Source of the DNA: Pseudoalteromonas sp. OOF1S-7 | GTDB lineage: Bacteria > Pseudomonadota > Gammaproteobacteria > Enterobacterales > Alteromonadaceae | Length of the DNA stretch: 64,000 nucleotides | Reading direction: 5' to 3' | Assembly: GCF_022347765.1 (NCBI RefSeq) | Contig: NZ_JAKRFZ010000017.1 | Span: 1-64,000 of the forward strand | In this document: positions 57,879 to 64,000 of the stretch, piece after piece | Numbering within the stretch: the stretch's first letter is position 1 | Layout of the letters: every line of letters begins with the position of its first letter | The notes under the pieces: model-generated | Databases searched by the model: none | The model's input: only the letters and a program-made list of their open reading frames with translations | Told to the model about the DNA's origin: nothing | Program-made: the position numbers and the translations under genes

Positions 57879-59222
57879 ATGACCGTATCCAGTTCGACAC
57901 AGCAGCCTCTGGCTGAACGCCTGCAAAAATGTCAAAAACATATCCAACCCTATGGTGTCGCTGTTGCGGGCAGCCTGACTCGCGTAGTTGGTCTGACACT
58001 GGAAGCCAGGGGCCTCAATGCCCCCGTTGGCAGTCAGTGTAAGATCGAAACCATCCGGGGTTTCGTCGATGCAGAAGTCATCGGGTTTAACCAGGATACC
58101 CTCTATCTGATGCCTAATGATCATATTTCGGGTGTTTTACCGGGGGCGCGTGTGATCCCGCAAATTAAAGAAGCGGGCTTGCCGGTGGGCATGAGTTTGT
58201 TAGGCCGGGTGGTGGACGGACTGGGGCGCCCGTTAGATGGCCTGGGAGCGATCGAAGCAGAAACTCACCTTAAATTTGCTCAGGCAGCCATTAACCCACT
58301 GGCCCGGCGCCCAATTAAAGAACCGATGGATGTGGGTGTGCGCGCCATCAACTCTATTGTGACTGTGGGTCAGGGACAGCGGATGGGTTTGTTTGCGGGC
58401 AGTGGTGTGGGTAAATCCGTGTTGCTCGGCATGATGACACGTGGAAGTGAAGCGGATGTTATCGTGGTTGGCCTGGTTGGCGAACGGGGCCGCGAAGTAA
58501 AAGAATTCATCGACGAAATATTGGGGGTCGAGGGGCGGCGTCGCTCTGTGGTGGTTGCCGCGCCGGCTGATGCATCGCCGCTGATGCGGCTTAAAGGTTG
58601 TGAAAGTGCAGTAACCATTGCGGAATATTTTCGCGATCAGGGGCTGAACGTCCTGTTGCTACTCGACTCGGTGACTCGCTACGCCATGGCTCAGCGGGAA
58701 ATTGCCCTGGCAGTAGGTGAACCACCGGCAACCAAAGGGTATCCGCCTTCTGTGTTTGCCAAGTTGCCGGCGCTGGTAGAGCGTGCGGGTAACGGTGGTG
58801 ATGGCCAGGGCTCGATCACGGCCTTTTTCACAGTATTAAGTGAAGGGGATGATATGCAGGACCCCATTGCTGACTCGGCTCGGGCTATCCTTGATGGGCA
58901 CATTGTATTGTCACGGGACCTGGCAGACAGCGGTCACTATCCGGCTATTGACATCGAGAAGTCTATTTCGCGGGTGATGCCACAAGTGGTGTCTGAAAGC
59001 CATATGCAGCAGGCACGCGTGCTTAAACAGGTCTATTCCATGTACCAACAGAATAAAGATATGATCACTTTGGGGGCTTACCAGCAGGGAAGTGATCCCA
59101 TGTTGGATCAGGCCATCAATATGATGCCAAATATTAATGCCTTCTTGCAGCAGGGGATGAAAGACGTGCTGCATTATGACGAATGTCTGCAAGGTCTGGC
59201 ACAGCTTCTGGGACAAGGTTAA
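57879..59222 (+). CDS. fliI: Flagellar export ATPase FliI
   Basis: FliI is the type III ATPase that unfolds and feeds flagellar subunits to the export gate. The 447-residue protein has the F1-beta-like Walker A (GLFAGSGVGKSVLLGMMTRG), the VGLVGERGREVKEF segment, Walker B (LNVLLLLDSVTRYAMAQRE) and GEPPATKGYPPSVFAKLP. It starts with an ATG 33 bases after the -12 element of its promoter. The stop overlaps the fliJ start (TAATG). Confidence 0.97.
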   Translation: MTVSSSTQQPLAERLQKCQKHIQPYGVAVAGSLTRVVGLTLEARGLNAPVGSQCKIETIRGFVDAEVIGFNQDTLYLMPNDHISGVLPGARVIPQIKEAGLPVGMSLLGRVVDGLGRPLDGLGAIEAETHLKFAQAAINPLARRPIKEPMDVGVRAINSIVTVGQGQRMGLFAGSGVGKSVLLGMMTRGSEADVIVVGLVGERGREVKEFIDEILGVEGRRRSVVVAAPADASPLMRLKGCESAVTIAEYFRDQGLNVLLLLDSVTRYAMAQREIALAVGEPPATKGYPPSVFAKLPALVERAGNGGDGQGSITAFFTVLSEGDDMQDPIADSARAILDGHIVLSRDLADSGHYPAIDIEKSISRVMPQVVSESHMQQARVLKQVYSMYQQNKDMITLGAYQQGSDPMLDQAINMMPNINAFLQQGMKDVLHYDECLQGLAQLLGQG

Positions 59223-59668
59223 TGGCAAATAACAAACTCGATCTGCTTTACAAACTGGAAAGCGAAAAAGAAGAAAAGCTGCGTCTGAACTTTATTCAGG
59301 CGGAGCAAAACTTTCATGCTAATCAACAAAAGCTTAATGGCCTCAATGATTTTCGCCTTGAGTACAGCCAGCAGCTGCACCAAAAAGCCCAGCAAGGTTT
59401 ATCAAGCGCCGGGTTTGGCCAGTACCACGCATTTATTAATAAAATTGAGCAGGCTATCACGCAGCAGGCGAGCACAGTTGCAACGGCCAAGCGAGTGGTC
59501 GATCAACGTCGTAAGTTATGGCTGGAGCAGCAAGTCAAGGCCAAAGCAATTGCCAAACTGATAGAGAAAAAAGCACTAGAACAACAGCAAAAGCTGGCCA
59601 AAGCCGAGCAGAAGATGCTGGACGAATTTGCCACCAATATTTTTATGCGGCGCAAGCAAGCACAATAA
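59222..59668 (+). CDS. fliJ: Flagellar export chaperone FliJ
   Basis: FliJ is the coiled-coil stalk subunit that links the FliI ring to the export gate. The 148-residue protein is almost all helix and rich in Gln, Lys and Ala, with heptad-like LDLLYKLESEKEEKLRLNFI and KAIAKLIEKKALEQQQKLAK. The ATG at 59222 overlaps the fliI stop and is chosen over upstream in-frame ATG at 59183, which lies within fliI. The order fliH-I-J is standard. Confidence 0.94.
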   Translation: MANNKLDLLYKLESEKEEKLRLNFIQAEQNFHANQQKLNGLNDFRLEYSQQLHQKAQQGLSSAGFGQYHAFINKIEQAITQQASTVATAKRVVDQRRKLWLEQQVKAKAIAKLIEKKALEQQQKLAKAEQKMLDEFATNIFMRRKQAQ

Positions 59669-59688
59669 ATGGCTTGTTTTTTGCATTA
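59669..59688 (+). promoter_or_regulatory. Sigma-54 promoter of fliK
   Basis: ATGGCTTGTTTTTTGCATTA has GG at 59671-59672 and GC at 59683-59684, ten bases apart. It overlaps the region directly after the fliJ stop and lies about 65 bases before fliK. It would drive fliKLMN. Confidence 0.78.
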
Positions 59689-59752
59689 TCAACCCTGTAA
59701 ATCAATTTAATCCGGTTAGCGGCGTAAACTTGCCGCAGATAAAGGTGACAGT

Positions 59753-62059
59753 ATGGTCAATGTTTCGCTAGAAGTAGCAATCAATAACGGAGTTTCGGCG
59801 AAGGGAAAAGATCAAACGGAACAAGCTGAAGAAACTGGCTTTCTCGCCATGTTGGCTCAGGCAGAGCAAGATAGCAGCGAACAAGCGTCTCAGCCTGAGT
59901 CAGATAGCTCAGCTGGTGAATACGCCGCATTACCTGCTGGTCTGGACCGTCGTCTGGGCCTGGATGATAGCAATGTGCCGAAAAACACAAAAACTAAGCC
60001 AGATGAACCGTTAAAGCTGGATGACGCTGAACTACCCGGGCAGAGCGGTACGAAACCAGATACTGCGATTGTTACAAACCACAGTGATGCCGACGATCTG
60101 CTTGCACAGATCACCTCATCAAATGCGCAAAGCACGGATGTCGCACATAATCTGGCACCGGTCCCCAAAGCACTCAAGGACTATCTGGGTAAAGAAGCCT
60201 TGGTAACATCACCTGAGATTAAAAAGCCCATCGACAATATTGGACCTGTCGTACCTGCTCCTGCAGAGCAAGGAGATCAACCCCAGGATCCTGAACTGCT
60301 CGGCGCTAATCCGAAAGTGGTTGTCTCAAGCGCAAATGCCCAGCCAGATGCAAATGCGCATTTAGGCGCTAAGTCTATGGGAAGCAAGGAGCAGATAGAG
60401 AGCCCCGATGAACTGGTCATCGCCAAACGAATTGACCGAGTGGGTCCAGTCGTCACGCAGCCAAGCGATAGTTCCTTACCGGCAGAAACGGACGATCTTC
60501 CTGTTAAAGGAGAAGCAAAATCGACCGGACTGGCGCAAATGTTAAAGTCCGATGCTACAGAAGATACTAAACGCACGGCAAACATGACGTCGAGTGACGA
60601 CCAGAAAAACGCGCCACAGACTAAACCATTACAGACTGACCAGCCGTTGTCAGCGGTCAAGTCAGTAACCAGTGAGTCCCCTTCGGTAACTCCTAACCCT
60701 ATGATGGAAAAAGAAATGGCACTGGTGCGTGAGCAAGCCTCTGTACCGAGTGCTGCACACAAACAGGTGGGTGAATCAGAACCGGTTACGGGTAAAGTCG
60801 GTCCGCGGCCTGCTGACCAAGTGGGCCCGGTGATCACGACACCACTGGGCAGTAAAGTACAAGAACCGGTGAGTGATGAGGCTCAGGCTGCAAACACAGA
60901 TAAGACAACAAAAACACACCAGCCAGCTCAGCCTCTGCAGAGCAACAATGTCGTCAGTTCAAGCGATCTGAAAGTGATGGTTGAAGCACTTTCCCCACAA
61001 CAAAAACAAACGCTTGCGGCTAACCTCCAATCTCAGCTGGACAGTGGAGCGTTAAGCCACCCGGAACATCGCGCGAAAGCCGAGCAGCTACTGCAAGAGT
61101 TGGGGGTTAAACCTCAGGTGGCCGGCTCGAACAAGGCGCAAGACATGACAGAATCGCAGGCCAAGTCGCCAGTTCAGGCTGATAAGGCAGTGCAGAACGA
61201 TAAAGCAGAGCGAACCGTCGCACCGGAAAATAACAGTAAAACGGCAAGCCTTGTTGCTCCGGCCGCACCCGAGAAGGTTAACAAACAGAGCGCTGCTGTG
61301 AGTCAGTCAGCTGCAGGTAGCACAGATCAGAAATCCCAGTTTAAGGACGCTCAGCAACAAACGGTTGTTATAGATTCACAGGACGGTGAGCACCCTGAAT
61401 TAGCGCAGCTCAGAAACGAGGGCGGGCAGTCTGAGCAGCAAAATTCACAACAGCGCAGTGCCATGCCAGCACCGGTAGAGAACATCTTTAAGGCCATTCG
61501 TGGCGAGCGCGTGGATGACGGGATAAAAAACGAGTTTAATGAAGTGCTTGCACAAGTAGAGCAGGTCCGACAGAGCCAGCAGGTTAATCAGCAAAGTGCA
61601 GTGACTCAAAAAGCCATGCAGACTGATCCTGCGGTCAATCAGGCCATTAACATCGCCCGTAATGATGCAGTGAAAGCGTTACAGGAACGGGTGAATATGA
61701 TGCTCAATATCAACAATAAAGAGGCTGAAATCCGTCTCGACCCGCCTGAGCTGGGCAGTATGCAGATCCGCATTCGATCTGAGGGTGAGCAGGCACAGGT
61801 AAACTTTGTTGTGCAAAATCAGCAGGCAAAAGAACAATTAGAACAGTCCATGCCGAAGCTCAGAGAGATGCTTGCCGAGCAGGGGATCCAGCTGGGAGAA
61901 AGCAATATTCAGCAAGGGCAAGGCGGTGAACAACACCAGCAAGAAGCATCGCAAGGCCATGGAACACTTGCTAATAATGGCAGTGAAGCGCAAAATAACG
62001 GCCAACAATCAACGACTAGCAGACGGCAAAGTGATTCAGCAATAGATTACTATGCGTAA
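59753..62059 (+). CDS. fliK: Flagellar hook-length control protein FliK
   Basis: FliK measures the hook and switches export from hook to filament proteins. The 768-residue protein is long for the family. The N-terminal 600 residues are low-complexity and rich in Pro, Gln, Ser and Ala, with several copies of a short motif (IGPVVPAPAEQ, VGPVVTQPSD, VGPVITTPLG). The conserved C-terminal FliK domain (about 640-740) has EAEIRLDPPELGSMQIRIRS and QLEQSMPKLREMLAEQGIQL. A Gln-rich tail follows. It has its own sigma-54 promoter. Confidence 0.94.
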   Translation: MVNVSLEVAINNGVSAKGKDQTEQAEETGFLAMLAQAEQDSSEQASQPESDSSAGEYAALPAGLDRRLGLDDSNVPKNTKTKPDEPLKLDDAELPGQSGTKPDTAIVTNHSDADDLLAQITSSNAQSTDVAHNLAPVPKALKDYLGKEALVTSPEIKKPIDNIGPVVPAPAEQGDQPQDPELLGANPKVVVSSANAQPDANAHLGAKSMGSKEQIESPDELVIAKRIDRVGPVVTQPSDSSLPAETDDLPVKGEAKSTGLAQMLKSDATEDTKRTANMTSSDDQKNAPQTKPLQTDQPLSAVKSVTSESPSVTPNPMMEKEMALVREQASVPSAAHKQVGESEPVTGKVGPRPADQVGPVITTPLGSKVQEPVSDEAQAANTDKTTKTHQPAQPLQSNNVVSSSDLKVMVEALSPQQKQTLAANLQSQLDSGALSHPEHRAKAEQLLQELGVKPQVAGSNKAQDMTESQAKSPVQADKAVQNDKAERTVAPENNSKTASLVAPAAPEKVNKQSAAVSQSAAGSTDQKSQFKDAQQQTVVIDSQDGEHPELAQLRNEGGQSEQQNSQQRSAMPAPVENIFKAIRGERVDDGIKNEFNEVLAQVEQVRQSQQVNQQSAVTQKAMQTDPAVNQAINIARNDAVKALQERVNMMLNINNKEAEIRLDPPELGSMQIRIRSEGEQAQVNFVVQNQQAKEQLEQSMPKLREMLAEQGIQLGESNIQQGQGGEQHQQEASQGHGTLANNGSEAQNNGQQSTTSRRQSDSAIDYYA

Positions 62060-62103
62060 CAGCTGCTATGATTAAGGTTAGAGTGACTTAAAGAAGCGCG
62101 AAT

Positions 62104-62628
62104 ATGGCAGAAGAAAGCGATTTAGAAATAGAAGAAACTGGTGGCTCGAAGAAAAAGTTGATTATCATTATTGCCGCCGTGGTTGTTGTTTTAGCCGCGG
62201 TTGCAGGCTACTTTTTATTTGCAGGGTCAGATGACGCGCCCGAATCGCTGGCAGAAGAAACGACCGAGCAGCAAGTTCAGGCTTCGCAGCAAAATGCAGC
62301 ACAAACAGGCAGTGCACTATATGTTGCTATGCCCAGGCCCTTTGTGTTCAACGTACCGGGTGCGAGTCGTGACCGCATAGTACAAATAAAGGTACAATTG
62401 CTGGTCCGCGGAGATGTTAACGAAGAGGTGGCTAAGAAGCATATTCCTCTGATCGAGGGTACCCTGCTAAGTGTGTTTTCTACCACAACCGCTGATGAAT
62501 TGAGTACCAGTGCGGGCAAAGAGACTTTGCGTCTGAGCGCGCTGGATAAAGTTCAGGCTGCAATGGAAAGCGTTGAGGGCAGCAAGGTGGTTGAGCGCGT
62601 ATTATTTACCGGTTTTGTAATGCAGTAG
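62104..62628 (+). CDS. fliL: Flagellar basal-body associated protein FliL
   Basis: FliL sits around the stator at the cytoplasmic membrane and helps torque generation. The 174-residue protein has one membrane segment at residues about 18-40 (LIIIIAAVVVVLAAVAGYFL) and a periplasmic C-terminal domain with YVAMPRPFVFNVPGASRDRI and GFVMQ at the end. It is preceded by AAGAAG and follows fliK by 44 bases in the order fliK-L-M-N. Confidence 0.95.
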   Translation: MAEESDLEIEETGGSKKKLIIIIAAVVVVLAAVAGYFLFAGSDDAPESLAEETTEQQVQASQQNAAQTGSALYVAMPRPFVFNVPGASRDRIVQIKVQLLVRGDVNEEVAKKHIPLIEGTLLSVFSTTTADELSTSAGKETLRLSALDKVQAAMESVEGSKVVERVLFTGFVMQ

Positions 62629-62637
62629 GAAGAGTCA

Positions 62638-63732
62638 GTGAGCGACTTATTATCACAAGACGAAATCGATGCCTTATTGCATGGTGTCGATGAAGTCGAA
62701 GAAGAAGAGGTCCCGGATAGTGACGATGGCGGGACCAGTAACGCCCTACAATACGACTTTTCGTCGCAGGACCGTATCGTCCGTGGTCGCATGCCAACGC
62801 TGGAAATCGTTAATGAACGATTTGCCCGGCATATGCGGATCAGCCTGTTTAACATGATGCGTCGTACCGCTGAAGTGTCAATCAATGGCGTACAGATGCT
62901 CAAGTTTGGCGAGTACATTCATACCCTGTTTGTGCCAACCAGCTTGAACATGGTGCGTTTTCGTCCACTGAAGGGCACTGGATTGATCACCATGGAAGCC
63001 CGTCTGGTGTTCATTCTGGTGGATAACTTCTTCGGTGGTGACGGCCGTTACCATGCAAAAATTGAAGGGCGTGAGTTTACGCCTACAGAGCGGCGGATCG
63101 TTCAGATGCTGCTCAAAATTATTTTTGAAGATTATAAAGAAGCCTGGGCGCCGGTCATGGATGTGTCATTTGAATACCTGGACTCAGAAGTTAACCCGGC
63201 GATGGCCAACATTGTCTCACCGACAGAGGTGGTGGTGATCAGCTCATTTCACATTGAGCTGGACGGGGGAGGCGGAGACTTCCATATTTCCCTGCCTTAT
63301 TCGATGCTCGAACCTATTCGGGAACTGCTTGACGCAGGTGTTCAGTCGGACACTGAAGACACCGATTTACGCTGGAGTAAGGCACTGCGTGATGAGATTA
63401 TGGATGTTGAAGTTGAGCTGTCTACACAGTTGCTTGAGGTCGATCTGTCCCTGGAGCAAATCATGCAGTTAAAAGCGGGCGATATTATTCCCGTTGAAAT
63501 GCCTGAGCATATCACAGTGTTTGTAGAAGAGTTGCCCACTTTCCGAGCTAAGATGGGCCGCTCTCGTGATAATGTGGCACTGCAGATCAGTGAGAAGATC
63601 AAACGCCCGGAATCTGTGAAGTCTGAACTTCACGTGTTTACAAAGGGTGGTAAGAAGCTGGACTCGGACGCCGAGCTGGCAGAGTTAGAAGAAGATTTAC
63701 ACCTGTCTGAAGGTGTGGATTTAGATTGGTGA
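62638..63732 (+). CDS. fliM: Flagellar motor switch protein FliM
   Basis: FliM is the switch-complex protein that binds CheY-P. The 364-residue protein has the CheY-binding N-terminal peptide (LLSQDEIDALLHGVDE), the middle domain with PTLEIVNERFARHMRISLFN and GTGLITMEARLVFILVDNFF, and the C-terminal SpoA domain with VEMPEHITVFVEELPTF. The start codon is GTG with AGGAAGAG before it. It is the normal length for the family and ends 28 bases before fliN. Confidence 0.97.
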   Translation: MSDLLSQDEIDALLHGVDEVEEEEVPDSDDGGTSNALQYDFSSQDRIVRGRMPTLEIVNERFARHMRISLFNMMRRTAEVSINGVQMLKFGEYIHTLFVPTSLNMVRFRPLKGTGLITMEARLVFILVDNFFGGDGRYHAKIEGREFTPTERRIVQMLLKIIFEDYKEAWAPVMDVSFEYLDSEVNPAMANIVSPTEVVVISSFHIELDGGGGDFHISLPYSMLEPIRELLDAGVQSDTEDTDLRWSKALRDEIMDVEVELSTQLLEVDLSLEQIMQLKAGDIIPVEMPEHITVFVEELPTFRAKMGRSRDNVALQISEKIKRPESVKSELHVFTKGGKKLDSDAELAELEEDLHLSEGVDLDW

Positions 63733-63760
63733 TGAAGAAGTTAATTAAGGTAGTCAGTGC

Positions 63761-64000
63761 ATGAGTGATGATCAAGATACAATGGACGAATGGGCGGCTG
63801 CACTCGCAGAGGCCGAGGAAGCCGACCAGGACGGTGCTGAAGCCGAAGTTGCGGAACTGGAAGAGTTACAAGACAGTGGCGCTTCTTTGAGTGCCGATGA
63901 GAAGCGCAAGCTCGATACGATTTTAGATATCCCGGTCACCATTTCGATGGAAGTGGGGCGCTCTAAGATCAACATTCGTAATTTGCTTCAGCTGAACCAG
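63761..64000 (+). CDS. fliN: Flagellar motor switch protein FliN (5' part)
   Basis: The window ends within this gene, after 80 codons. FliN joins FliM in the C ring. The visible part has an acidic, disordered N-terminus (DEWAAALAEAEEADQDGAEA) and the beginning of the SpoA domain (LDTILDIPVTISMEVGRSKI and RNLLQLNQ), which is the FliN signature. The ATG at 63761 follows fliM by 28 bases; the frame is open to the window edge. Confidence 0.95.
   Translation, partial: MSDDQDTMDEWAAALAEAEEADQDGAEAEVAELEELQDSGASLSADEKRKLDTILDIPVTISMEVGRSKINIRNLLQLNQ

Overview
The window comes from the chromosome of a polarly flagellated gammaproteobacterium, most likely a marine Alteromonadales member close to Pseudoalteromonas. 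The pointers are the gamma-type 5S rRNA, the FlrA/FlrB/FlrC regulators, the sigma-54/sigma-28 promoter set, the Vibrio/Pseudoalteromonas-like order of the flg and fli genes, and the pseudaminic-acid flagellin glycosylation genes. The assignment rests on gene content and sequence style, not on a database search.

Layout. (1) 1-2600: two tandem 5S rRNA genes (the end of an rRNA operon), a terminator, a 20-base 5S-like scrap, one orphan minus-strand ORF, and a badly decayed minus-strand gene that looks like a phage tail protein. (2) 2614-13358: flgBCDEFGHIJKL, with sigma-54 promoters before flgB, flgF and flgJ. The flgN/flgM/flgA/cheV/cheR block that usually precedes flgB in relatives is absent here. 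(3) 13723-19976: three paralogous flagellins (promoters sigma-28, sigma-54, sigma-28), then flaG, fliD, fliS and a small fliT-like gene. (4) 19994-47381: a 27-kb flagellin glycosylation island. It starts with a Maf-type glycosyltransferase, runs through sugar-nucleotide and methyltransferase genes, and ends with the pseudaminic acid genes (pseI, pseG/H fusion, pseC, pseB) plus an acyl carrier protein and an AMP-dependent ligase. (5) 47608-48393: a short divergent flagellin. (6) 48721-53658: flrA, an unrelated tag gene, flrB and flrC. (7) 53841-64000: fliEFGHIJKLM and the start of fliN, with sigma-54 promoters before fliE, fliI and fliK.

Most notable is 32620-36845 inside the island. Four consecutive genes encode an APS-kinase-like kinase, a PEP-synthase-like phosphotransferase without the PEP domain, a class-I glutamine amidotransferase/hydrolase and a MobA/LicC-like nucleotidyltransferase. 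These are the four families of the Campylobacter jejuni Cj1415-Cj1418 pathway, which makes activated phosphoramidate (3'-phospho-CDP-phosphoramidate) for the O-methyl phosphoramidate capsule modification. They are followed by a sulfotransferase-like protein, which could plausibly use a PAPS-like 3'-phosphonucleotide donor, and by a methyltransferase. I propose that this bacterium decorates its flagellar (or other surface) glycan with phosphoramidate. A second unusual module is an ACP, an acyl ligase and a PseG-PseH fusion, which suggests ACP-dependent N-acylation of pseudaminic acid.

Working model: FlrA (sigma-54) turns on flrBC and early fli/flg operons; FlrC and FliA drive later genes; flagellins are made, chaperoned by FliS, glycosylated in the cytoplasm by Maf with CMP-Pse-type sugars built by the island, and exported.
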